The position numbers and the translations under genes were made by a program. The notes under the pieces are model-generated. The model was not told the origin of the DNA. It made no database searches and saw nothing but the letters and a program-made list of their open reading frames with translations. Source: Flavisolibacter sp. (lineage in GTDB: Bacteria; Bacteroidota; Bacteroidia; Chitinophagales; Chitinophagaceae). From it: DNA of 7,103 nucleotides. Positions 1-6,072 of this stretch are shown here, piece after piece. Positions within the stretch are counted from its first letter, which is position 1. Each line of letters opens with the position of its first letter. The DNA is taken from contig JAICTW010000124.1 in the NCBI GenBank assembly GCA_025936195.1, forward strand, positions 1 through 7,103, given 5' to 3'.

Positions 1-151
1 TGAAGAATAAATTTTCTTTACTGCGAAGCTGTTTTGCAAATGAAAGGAATGCTTCCGGATCAATATTTACATTCAACCATTCACCACCTTCTTCAAAAGT
101 TAAGGATGGTTGAAGTAATAGTAACTCTGATTTTAATTCTTCATTTGTCAT
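1..151 (-). CDS. nuoC: NADH-quinone oxidoreductase subunit C (NuoC), N-terminal fragment
   Basis: This is the first 50 codons of a gene that runs off the left edge of the window. It begins with ATG at 149-151 and reads MTNEELKSEL..., ending in LRSKENLFF at the edge. NuoC is a hydrophilic subunit of the peripheral arm of respiratory complex I and helps connect the Fe-S module to the membrane arm. The visible part is only the poorly conserved N-terminus; the segment LSFAKQLRSKENLFF fits the stretch that precedes the conserved 'DYLFCLTGVD'-like motif of the family, which lies outside the window. Position is the main support: it directly follows nuoA and nuoB in the canonical order, 70 bp after nuoB. 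No clear Shine-Dalgarno sequence precedes the ATG, which is common in Bacteroidota. It could be a NuoCD fusion, which cannot be told from here. Confidence 0.8.
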   Translation of the reverse strand, partial: MTNEELKSELLLLQPSLTFEEGGEWLNVNIDPEAFLSFAKQLRSKENLFF

Positions 152-166
152 ATTTTCAGTTTCGGG

Positions 167-223
167 TTGAGTATTTCGGGTTTTGAGTTGGAGCTGAAAA
201 CTCAGAACTTAAGACTCACAACT
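167..223. repeat. imperfect inverted repeat between nuoB and nuoC
   Basis: Most of the 70 bp between nuoB and nuoC can fold on itself. The core GAGTT (185-189) pairs with AACTC (199-203) around a 9-nt loop. The pairing extends outwards through TTTT 181-184 with 204-207, GGG 178-180 with 208-210 (some G-U pairs), TTT 174-176 with 211-213, and GAGT 169-172 with ACTC 214-217, with single-base bulges at 173 and 177. The right arm just reaches the nuoB stop codon (222-224). Variants of the TGAGTT/AACTCA words recur in both arms. From general knowledge, intergenic elements made of such words are scattered in many Bacteroidota genomes, so this may be one copy of a dispersed repeat; it could also act as an mRNA processing or stability hairpin. 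Function is inference. Confidence 0.5.
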
Positions 224-821
224 AAATTTTTGCTTCGCTTCTGATTTGTTCTCTTGTTAATCCCGCTTTGATTTTATCCTGCAAAGTGATCAATGCATGA
301 AGCAATGCTTCAGGACGAGGAGGACAACCAGGTATATAAACATCTACAGGTATCACGTGATCGGCACCTTTTACAACCGAATACGTGTTGTAAAAAAAAG
401 GGCCGCCGCTGATGGCACAAGCACCCATGGCAATCACGTATTTCGGATCAGCCATTTGATCGTACAGTCTTTTTAATACCGGCGCCATTTTATTAACAAT
501 GGTTCCTGATATAATAATTACATCGGCTTGACGTGGCGTAGCACGGGTTACTTCAAAACCAAATCTTGAAAAATCGTATTTAGCCGAAGCCGTTGACATC
601 ATTTCAATAGCGCAGCAACTTGTTCCGAAAACCAGTGGCCACAAGGAATTACTTCTTGCCCAGTTGATCACATCATCCAGCTTGCTTGTCAGAAAGTTTC
701 CACCGGGAGCTTCGTGGACCTGTCCGGGGAATGTGGCCCCCTTCGGTTCCCCCGGTGGGGGAATGACCTGTGCACTCACCTCTTTTTTCGTAGTTTCTAT
801 ATTTTGTTTAGCGTCTTGCAT
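222..821 (-). CDS. nuoB: NADH-quinone oxidoreductase subunit B (NuoB)
   Basis: NuoB (199 aa) carries the terminal Fe-S cluster N2 of complex I, from which electrons pass to quinone at the junction of the peripheral and membrane arms. The four cluster ligands are visible: the adjacent pair Cys69-Cys70 in [10 protein letters not shown], Cys135 in MGACAISGG and Cys166 in IPGCPPRPE. Other family signatures are [16 protein letters not shown] (86-101) and the SGTIVNKM segment (105-112). The conserved domain starts near residue 46 ([17 protein letters not shown]). The first 45 residues are a Pro/Gly-rich extension, partly coded by an unusually GC-rich palindromic patch. ATG at 819-821 is chosen because the next Met (residue 74) would lose the first two ligands. 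It lies 46 bp after nuoA and 70 bp before nuoC, so the three are surely co-transcribed. Confidence 0.97.
   Translation of the reverse strand: MQDAKQNIETTKKEVSAQVIPPPGEPKGATFPGQVHEAPGGNFLTSKLDDVINWARSNSLWPLVFGTSCCAIEMMSTASAKYDFSRFGFEVTRATPRQADVIIISGTIVNKMAPVLKRLYDQMADPKYVIAMGACAISGGPFFYNTYSVVKGADHVIPVDVYIPGCPPRPEALLHALITLQDKIKAGLTREQIRSEAKI
747..763. repeat. GC-rich perfect inverted repeat inside nuoB 5' coding region
   Basis: TTCCCCC at 747-753 and GGGGGAA at 757-763 are perfect 7-bp arms around a 3-nt centre (GGT). A further C5 run lies at 737-741, and the 8-mer GGGGAATG occurs twice (726-733 and 758-765). The surrounding 700-770 is far more GC-rich than the rest of the window. It codes for the Pro/Gly-rich, non-conserved N-terminal residues of NuoB (about 20-40), so the protein would tolerate it. 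It may be a small palindromic element captured in frame, or just biased codons for a PPG-type linker. Confidence 0.5.
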
Positions 822-867
822 AAGTCAGGTTTGTGTGTTGGTAGTCTGCCATCAGCGGGATTGGTCT

Positions 868-1218
868 TTACTTCCATTTCAATGCACCTTTTTTATGAGC
901 ATATAAAAAGCCCATGAACAAAATGAAAAAGAAAATAATGATTTCAACAAGTGCTACCCATCCCATGCTTTTGGCCACAACAGCCCAGGGATATAGAAAA
1001 ACCAATTCTACATCAAACACTAAAAAAATTAAAGCAAAAAGATAATAACCCACGTTGAACTGAGTCCATGTTTTGCCTTGTGTTGGAACACCACATTCGT
1101 AAGGCTCTAACTTTTGAGGATTCTTTGTTGCCTTGGTAACCACCTTGGCGATGAGGATTGCAATAGTGGAAAAAGCAATTGCAGCCAATATCAACACAAT
1201 CATTGAAGCTGGACCCAT
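868..1218 (-). CDS. nuoA: NADH-quinone oxidoreductase subunit A (NuoA)
   Basis: NuoA (116 aa, the normal family size) is a small membrane subunit of complex I next to the quinone chamber. Three membrane helices can be read: about 6-27, 57-80 and 86-106. The family hallmarks are present: K-LEPYECG (36-43) in the long loop after helix 1, and FDVELVFLYPWA (68-79) at helix 2, whose acidic residues Asp69 and Glu71 are conserved. The C-terminus (YAHKKGALKW) is basic, as usual. The start is ATG at 1216-1218; the reading frame is closed upstream by a stop at 1246-1248. Met6 (1201-1203) is a possible alternative but would shorten the first helix. It is the first gene of the nuoABC... operon and lies 141 bp after the end of the reductase gene, a gap large enough for its own promoter. 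Confidence 0.96.
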   Translation of the reverse strand: MGPASMIVLILAAIAFSTIAILIAKVVTKATKNPQKLEPYECGVPTQGKTWTQFNVGYYLFALIFLVFDVELVFLYPWAVVAKSMGWVALVEIIIFFFILFMGFLYAHKKGALKWK

Positions 1219-1283
1219 AGGTATCAGTTTTTCAAAAGTTACAGCTTATTGCCGAATAATACATCAGGCAGTAAAAGTGATAA

Positions 1284-1296
1284 AACAATTATTGTT
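1284..1296. promoter_or_regulatory. 13-bp palindrome in the nuoA upstream region
   Basis: AACAATTATTGTT is a perfect 6-bp inverted repeat around one central base. It lies about 65 bp upstream of the nuoA start, in the 141 bp gap between the reductase gene and the nuo operon. Position and symmetry would fit an operator for a dimeric regulator. It is AT-only apart from one C-G pair per arm, so chance is a real alternative. I could not identify a full Bacteroidota TTTG/TAnnTTTG promoter pair in this gap. Confidence 0.25.
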
Positions 1297-1359
1297 CAAA
1301 CCTTGTTTTAATCAATTGCCGAAATGATTTTTATCAGATTACCTTCTTATATATGATTG

Positions 1360-2100
1360 TCAACCGTAAAGTTCTAAATGAATTGCTTTTTTATCGAAGC
1401 CAAGCTTTGTGATCCTGAGTTTTGCTTCATCAATCATGTTCTTCCAACCGCATAAATAAAAATGCGATGGCGGAAGTTCTGCGTCCCCATTCATTTTTTG
1501 ATGCACCAGGTTTTCATAAATTTCGTGCACATAGCCACAGCAACCATTCCATTTCTCTCTGGATAATGTAGGAATATAGTGAAAGTTCTCCACTTGCTGT
1601 TGCAGCCTGCTCATTTCATCAAAGTACAAAAGGTCCTGCCTGGTGCGGGTGCCGAAAATGAGGTAAATATTTTTATGTGGGATTTTATTTAACAAGAGAT
1701 GGTGTGCCATGCTACGGAATGGAGCAATACCGGTTCCGGTACTGATGAAGTATAAATCCTTTTCAATAGGATCGGGTAATGTGAAAACCCCTTGTGGCCC
1801 TCTGAAGGTAAGTTCCGATCCTTCCCGGATATGATTGAATAAATATGTGGTGCCTGCGCCCTGATCGAGTAAAACAATCAACAATTCGAAAACATTTGTC
1901 CCATCTGGCCAGGAGGCAATGGAATAGCTGCGCCAGCGTTTGTTTACTTTTTCATGAATGGGAAGATCAAGAGTTACAAATTGTCCGGGAGCAAAATCAA
2001 AAGACTCAAGCTCAGGAACCTTGATCCAGAAGCGCCTTATATTATGGGTTTCATCTTCAATCCGTGTAATAATTCCTTTTCTCCAGGGTTGTATTGCCAT
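1360..2100 (-). CDS. ferredoxin/flavodoxin-NADP(+) reductase-like flavoprotein
   Basis: A 246-residue FAD- and NAD(P)H-binding oxidoreductase of the plant-type ferredoxin reductase superfamily, with no extra 2Fe-2S or membrane domain. The N-terminal FAD-binding barrel covers about 1-105: APGQFVTLDLP (37-47), the flavin motif RSYS (57-60) and the phosphate-contacting segment around GAGTTYLFNH (81-90). The pyridine nucleotide domain covers about 113-246: TGTGIAPFRSM (121-131), IFGTRTRQDLLYFDEM (148-163), and FYLCGWKNMIDE (214-225), where CG is the conserved catalytic-region pair. It ends in LELYG. Such proteins exchange electrons between NADPH (or NADH) and ferredoxin or flavodoxin in the cytoplasm; the exact partner cannot be read from sequence. 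The ATG at 2098-2100 is firm because a stop lies five codons upstream (2113-2115). It is followed on the same strand by the nuo operon. Confidence 0.88.
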   Translation of the reverse strand: MAIQPWRKGIITRIEDETHNIRRFWIKVPELESFDFAPGQFVTLDLPIHEKVNKRWRSYSIASWPDGTNVFELLIVLLDQGAGTTYLFNHIREGSELTFRGPQGVFTLPDPIEKDLYFISTGTGIAPFRSMAHHLLLNKIPHKNIYLIFGTRTRQDLLYFDEMSRLQQQVENFHYIPTLSREKWNGCCGYVHEIYENLVHQKMNGDAELPPSHFYLCGWKNMIDEAKLRITKLGFDKKAIHLELYG

Positions 2101-2159
2101 GTGGTTCGTTTTTTAACAATTTACAAAAAACGATTTATCCTGTTTTCTGCGTTAAATAG

Positions 2160-2168
2160 TTATCCACA
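2160..2168 (+). promoter_or_regulatory. match to DnaA-box consensus upstream of the reductase gene
   Basis: TTATCCACA is identical to the classical 9-bp DnaA box. It lies 60 bp upstream of the reductase start, in a 190 bp intergenic region. A single site may regulate the gene or titrate DnaA, or be chance: a given 9-mer is expected about once in twenty windows of this size on either strand. I saw no second exact box and no DnaA-type origin genes nearby. Confidence 0.25.
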
Positions 2169-2251
2169 AAGTTGAGCGATTGGCACAGTAGTTGAAAAAA
2201 AGAGGACAGAAAGAAATTACTCAAGATATTTTAGTCGGACGGTTTAGGTTA

Positions 2252-2275
2252 AAGGCCGGTATTCTTACCGGCCTT
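2252..2275 (-). terminator. intrinsic terminator after the small secreted protein gene
   Basis: AAGGCCGGTA (2252-2261) and TACCGGCCTT (2266-2275) form a perfect 10-bp, GC-rich stem around a 4-nt loop. It starts 15 nt after the stop codon of the gene at 2291-2800, in the right place to end that transcript. Read on the minus strand, only a short T tract (TTTAA) follows, so release may be weaker than for a classical U8 tail; on the plus strand no gene needs it. Confidence 0.75.
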
Positions 2276-2290
2276 ATTTATTAAGTTATC

Positions 2291-2800
2291 TTATTGTGCC
2301 GCAACACTGCCGAGTGAGGTTAGTGTTTTTAAATAACTGTAATAAAATTTTCCATTGAGTTTGTACACCAAAACAAATTCATTGGTCTTTGAAAATGGTT
2401 TAGCATTCTTGCCGGTTGCTTTTCCTTCCACAGGCGGAATTAGTGTTAGTTGTACAACTTTTTGTGTTGTTTTTGGCACTAATGCTTTTTTAGGAGAACC
2501 GATATTGTTTTCATCTCCATACTCTACCGGAGTTTCTTTAATTGTATTTACCATTAAGCCGTAGTGCTGTCCTTCCACCCATGCTTCAACAGGAACTATT
2601 TTGGAAGTTGAAACTGCATAGAGATAGTAATTTTTTCCGGCGCCTTCGCTTACTCTGGTCTTTGTGTTTTCATCCATTTCAGGAGCTTTTCCCCGGGAAA
2701 CAGTTTGCTTATATCCATACAGTTTAACGGTACCCTTTATTTGAGCACAGACAAACAGGCTTATACTTAGCAGTAACGTAAGGGAAATTAAATTTTTCAT
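2291..2800 (-). CDS. small secreted protein of unknown function
   Basis: I do not recognise the family. The ATG at 2798-2800 gives a 169-residue protein with a typical Sec signal peptide (MKNLISLTLLLSISLFVCAQ), probably cut after Ala19. The open frame continues up to a GTG at 2849-2851, but that would put 17 polar residues before the signal, so I reject the longer start; ATG 2804-2806 (two codons longer) is also possible. The cysteine at 18 is not in a good lipobox (FVC), so a free periplasmic or extracellular protein is more likely than a lipoprotein. The mature part is cysteine-free, rich in Lys, Val and Tyr, with alternating hydrophobic stretches (YYLYAVSTSKIVPVEAWVEG, 58-77; FVLVYKLNGKFYYSYLKTL, 142-160) that suggest a beta-sandwich; residues 95-139 look polar and loop-like. 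It begins 52 bp after the large T9SS protein gene and is followed by a terminator, so it is probably the last gene of a two-gene unit. Confidence 0.75.
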   Translation of the reverse strand: MKNLISLTLLLSISLFVCAQIKGTVKLYGYKQTVSRGKAPEMDENTKTRVSEGAGKNYYLYAVSTSKIVPVEAWVEGQHYGLMVNTIKETPVEYGDENNIGSPKKALVPKTTQKVVQLTLIPPVEGKATGKNAKPFSKTNEFVLVYKLNGKFYYSYLKTLTSLGSVAAQ

Positions 2801-2852
2801 TGCCATTAGATGCTGGTTTTTGATGATTACACAGTTTGAACACAAATTCACA

Positions 2853-5774
2853 TTAGGGTTTCACAATTTTTTGAATAAACCTGTATTTGTTATCGTTACT
2901 CAGAATATTTACAATGTAAACTCCGGAAGCTAAATTCTGCACGGGTATGTTTCCATTCTGATAAGCTCTTTCCTCTTTATACACCAATTGTCCTTTCATA
3001 TTAATCAGTTGAACTGATAGCTTTCCAACACCGATCATATTTCCTCTTTGATAAAAAATAGAATTACCTGACATATTGAAATAGGCTTTCTGAATAAAGT
3101 TCTTGTCATTTGTGATAGGAACGATGGCAGTGTTAAGGTTCGGTGTAAAGTTGGGTGTTCCTAAAAAAGTATAGTACATACCATTGCCATGGGTTCCCAC
3201 AAGCAAAACGTTATCTGAAGGCCGGTATGCCAATGACGTAACGATCGCATAGTTTAAAACATTTCCTCCTTCTCTTTGCCATGTTGGTGTTTGATTGGCA
3301 TCTAAAACAGTTCCTAAATTAACGGTACTGTATAAACCTATTGATGTACCTACATAATATTCGGTTACGGGCTGATTGTTTGCATCCTTTTTTACCACGA
3401 TTGCACAACTGCGCATGGAAGGCAGTGTAAGATTTCCTTCTGCATTTTTCCATGTAGGTGAAGCCGATTTGCCATTCTTTGTCCACCAGATACTGGTAGT
3501 ATTATAATTGGAAACAACTGCCATTACTTCGTCATCATTATTAGGATTAACAGTAATGTCCTGAACGTTTCCGGTAAGACCTGCAGGGGTTATATTAACC
3601 GGTGTTGTTGTTGCGGCTACATTTTTCGGGTCATCCAGGCGGAAGATCTTCCCATTGGTAGTTCCTACATAAAGTACATGGTTTGATGTATAAGGCCCAC
3701 GGCTAAAAGCCAATCCCCGAATGGCGATGTTGGTCCCTCCCGATGGACTGATAGCATTGGAAACTCCTGTCAGTTCTTCCCATGTAGAGCTGGTAACTGT
3801 AGAGGCCGAGTTGGTCCTGAATAAACGATTAAAGTTGACATAATAAATGGTCTCTGTATTTTCTGTCTCTATACGGAAGTTGGTAACAAATTCACCAAAC
3901 TGGTCCGTTGTTCCGCTGGTGGTAAGCCCTGTAGGCGTTACTTCTACAGCACTTTGGAAAGAAGGTAATAAACGGGCTCTGTATAATTTTCCAAACTGAA
4001 TGGATTCAAAAAGATATTGCGTTCCGTTATTTTCCTGAGAAATACCCACATAAGCGCCATCGGCACTAAATAATAAAACATGATTATTGCTGTCGGATGG
4101 TGGAGTGTTCAACACACCTGTTTTATCCCTGTAGCGAACACCATTATCCTGTGATCCGGAAGCAAAATTATTTCGTCCTGAAGTAGGGTCTATAGCAACA
4201 TTGTAGCATTGAAGGGTTTGGTAGTTGGGCAGCATGTTCCAGCTAACCGCAGAAGCCATGATGTTCGTTGTTTCCTGAATGCCTCCGTCATTGCCACAAA
4301 TGGCACGGCTAGTATTGTTGGGAGCAAAGGTCAAACGGTGAATATCCGCATGGCTGTTAGGATAAGACGAATAACCATTAATATCCTTATACCCTGCTAT
4401 CCAGGCAGTATTCGAGGTAGTAGCAAAACCATCGGTTGAACGATATAAATTAGTTCCACCAACAAACACTGTATTAGGGTCATCGGGCTTCACGGCAAGT
4501 TCCATATCATATCCACCCTGAATAGTCAATGGGTCGGAGCCGCTTTTATTTCCGGGGAAATCAGGCATGTTGGCCGAACGGTTACTCCAGGTAAGAGAAG
4601 TTCCGGAAACATCAAAGCGATAAAAATCTGCTTCGGGTTTTAAGGTAGGCGCATCACTGCTTAATCCGTTTTCATAATACACATAGCCAATATTATTATC
4701 GGAAGGCGCAAGCGCAATAAGTATCCGTTTTGAATCTCCAGTATAAGAATTGCCTCTCCATCCGGCAACCGAATCAACTCCCAGCGTAGAGCCTCCGGCA
4801 ATCCGCGTCCAGGAACCCAATTCGCCTGTTGGCGAGTACCAAACTCCTCTTTTTGTAGTATCAGCAGCTCCGTTTACAGCCAGATAAACTCTTCCGGCAT
4901 TACTAACAACTACATGCATTTGCCCTGTGGCACTGGTGGCAGAACTGGTGGTTTGAAAAACGCCTTTGAAGGTATTACCGCCATCCGAAGATTTTATAAG
5001 AATCACCCATGAGCCAACATATAAATCGCCATTCACAGGGTTGATCGCAATGTTATAAGTAAAGTCGAAAGGGTGGTCAAATTTAAGAGGGTCGTTAACC
5101 GCCCCATTAAGATTAGGTACAGAAACAGTCAGCTTTGTCCATGTGGCTCCATTGTCTGTAGATTTCCAAAGGCCAAATCCAAGGAAAGGAGCCCCTAATT
5201 CGCTTGCCGTATTGCCAATGAATTCACCTGTTCCTGCATACCAGGTATCTTCAAAACCAGGACGAGTATCCTGAGCAAGCGCAGTAAGATTGTGGGAATA
5301 TTGCCCCTGGTCAAACGATGCTCTTGTCCATGTAGTACCACCGTCTGTGGAACGCATAATACCACCACTTACACAACCTGCAATAATAACTTTGTTAGTT
5401 GTTCCGTTATACCGCTTGTCGTAAGCAACAGCACGGGTACGGCCACCAATATTATTAGGCCCTGCAGGCAGGTAAGTATTTAAATCCATTTCTCTTGCTG
5501 CAGACCTGACGGGCAGGGTTTTGGCAAACTGCATTTCTTTTTCAAAAATCCCGTCTGGAATTTTTCCAGTAGCAGGGTCTTTCAGCATGTCATATTCATA
5601 TTTTTGTCTTGCCTCTATATAAGAAGCATTTTGACTTTCCTGTTCCTCATCATTCACTTCCCACTGCTTTTTCTCTTCGCTTTTATAGGAATGGTCATCT
5701 GCTTTATACCATACAAAAGCTCCGGCAGTAGTGGCTAACATTGCCAGAACTAATAAGTAAAATTTAGTTTTCAT
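2853..5774 (-). CDS. T9SS-exported Asp-box (BNR/sortilin-like) beta-propeller protein
   Basis: A 973-residue exported protein. Residues 4-20 are the hydrophobic core of a signal peptide. A charged, Glu/Lys-rich segment (24-65) leads to the motif DPATGKIPDG (66-75) and KEMQFAKTLP (79-88), which I recall as conserved at the N-terminus of related Bacteroidota exported proteins. The body (about 100-870) looks like one or two beta-propellers of the sialidase/VPS10 type: Asp-boxes S-x-D-x-G-x-T-[WF] at 142-149, 205-212 and 262-269, a degenerate one at 446-453, and a GNDGGI turn (494-499) as in propeller families. Residues about 890-973 form a Por secretion tail (type A sorting domain; GVYIVNI 951-957, end QKIVKP), which directs outer-membrane passage by T9SS and usually surface attachment. 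No catalytic residues are recognisable, so enzyme, adhesin or binding protein all remain open. The ATG is at 5772-5774. It diverges from mfd. Confidence 0.88.
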   Translation of the reverse strand: MKTKFYLLVLAMLATTAGAFVWYKADDHSYKSEEKKQWEVNDEEQESQNASYIEARQKYEYDMLKDPATGKIPDGIFEKEMQFAKTLPVRSAAREMDLNTYLPAGPNNIGGRTRAVAYDKRYNGTTNKVIIAGCVSGGIMRSTDGGTTWTRASFDQGQYSHNLTALAQDTRPGFEDTWYAGTGEFIGNTASELGAPFLGFGLWKSTDNGATWTKLTVSVPNLNGAVNDPLKFDHPFDFTYNIAINPVNGDLYVGSWVILIKSSDGGNTFKGVFQTTSSATSATGQMHVVVSNAGRVYLAVNGAADTTKRGVWYSPTGELGSWTRIAGGSTLGVDSVAGWRGNSYTGDSKRILIALAPSDNNIGYVYYENGLSSDAPTLKPEADFYRFDVSGTSLTWSNRSANMPDFPGNKSGSDPLTIQGGYDMELAVKPDDPNTVFVGGTNLYRSTDGFATTSNTAWIAGYKDINGYSSYPNSHADIHRLTFAPNNTSRAICGNDGGIQETTNIMASAVSWNMLPNYQTLQCYNVAIDPTSGRNNFASGSQDNGVRYRDKTGVLNTPPSDSNNHVLLFSADGAYVGISQENNGTQYLFESIQFGKLYRARLLPSFQSAVEVTPTGLTTSGTTDQFGEFVTNFRIETENTETIYYVNFNRLFRTNSASTVTSSTWEELTGVSNAISPSGGTNIAIRGLAFSRGPYTSNHVLYVGTTNGKIFRLDDPKNVAATTTPVNITPAGLTGNVQDITVNPNNDDEVMAVVSNYNTTSIWWTKNGKSASPTWKNAEGNLTLPSMRSCAIVVKKDANNQPVTEYYVGTSIGLYSTVNLGTVLDANQTPTWQREGGNVLNYAIVTSLAYRPSDNVLLVGTHGNGMYYTFLGTPNFTPNLNTAIVPITNDKNFIQKAYFNMSGNSIFYQRGNMIGVGKLSVQLINMKGQLVYKEERAYQNGNIPVQNLASGVYIVNILSNDNKYRFIQKIVKP
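5139..5351 (-). repeat. DNA-level repetition from two Asp-box motifs
   Basis: The Asp-boxes at 5328-5351 and 5139-5162 (protein STDGGTTW and STDNGATW) are similar enough to be seen in the DNA: each carries the words gtccatgt and gtctgt in the same spacing. A third, more diverged box lies at 4968-4991 (SSDGGNTF), and a degenerate one at 4416-4439. They mark successive propeller blades rather than a mobile repeat. Confidence 0.6.
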
Positions 5775-5802
5775 TCTGTTGATTTATTCTCTGGTAAATT
5801 GT

Positions 5803-5817
5803 GTATTTTATAAATAC
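5803..5817. promoter_or_regulatory. AT-rich palindrome upstream of the T9SS protein gene
   Basis: GTATTT (5803-5808) and AAATAC (5812-5817) are perfect 6-bp inverted arms around TAT. The site lies 29-43 bp upstream of the start of the 973-residue exported protein, where it would overlap the promoter or early leader. It may be an operator, or a chance AT palindrome. Confidence 0.25.
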
Positions 5818-6026
5818 GTGAATTCGTGTTGAGCGTTTGGTCTTTCAGGCGGAAAGGATTGAATTGCAGTCATGATTCCAAACAAATTGTAAACAAGAAT
5901 CTTTAAATCTAAAAAAACCAGACAAGAAATTCATCTTTAGGCTCTTTTATTTTAAACTGAAGTTAAAGGATAATTGCAAAATACAAGCATTTCCAACTAC
6001 AGAAATCACGTATCATGGTTTGCATT

Positions 6027-6034
6027 TATCTTTG
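6027..6034 (+). promoter_or_regulatory. candidate Bacteroidota -7 promoter element of mfd
   Basis: TATCTTTG fits the Bacteroidota -7 consensus TAnnTTTG exactly. It would place the transcript start near 6040 and give mfd a leader of about 30 nt containing AAGGAG (6054-6059). A good TTTG -33 element at the expected 19-21 bp upstream is lacking (the TTTG at 6019-6022 is too close), so the call rests on the -7 element and position. Confidence 0.4.
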
Positions 6035-6072
6035 TGCTCTTTTCAAGAATTTTAAGGAGCGGAATTTAGAAG

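Larger units (their letters stand above)
5775..6072. other. divergent intergenic region between the T9SS protein gene and mfd
   Basis: This 298 bp AT-rich stretch must hold the promoters of two divergent genes. On the plus strand a good -7 element for mfd is seen at 6027-6034. On the minus strand the leader of the T9SS protein gene contains a short palindrome (5803-5817), but I find no clear TTTG/TAnnTTTG pair. A-rich tracts occur around 5912-5920. I see no convincing small gene, RNA or terminator in it. Confidence 0.6.

Noticed and set aside
664..917. Plus-strand open frames across nuoB and the nuoA-nuoB gap
   Set aside because: They lie opposite highly conserved nuoB codons and give Cys/Ser/Phe-rich translations typical of antisense frames.
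1303..1315. FNR/Crp-like box TTGTT...ATCAA before nuoA
   Set aside because: The spacing is 3 bases instead of 4 and one half-site has a mismatch, so it does not fit the TTGAT-N4-ATCAA consensus.
1689..1877. Second minus-strand frame within the reductase gene
   Set aside because: It is an out-of-frame shadow inside the intact reductase gene; no sign of a frameshift or overlapping gene.
2801..2851. N-terminal extension of the small secreted protein from a GTG at 2849-2851
   Set aside because: It would place 17 polar residues ahead of a textbook signal peptide and nearly abut the upstream stop codon; ATG 2798-2800 is the natural start.
4209..4439. Plus-strand open frames opposite the propeller gene (also 5292-5483)
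   Set aside because: They are antisense shadows of a well supported gene, with no family signature and low-complexity translation.
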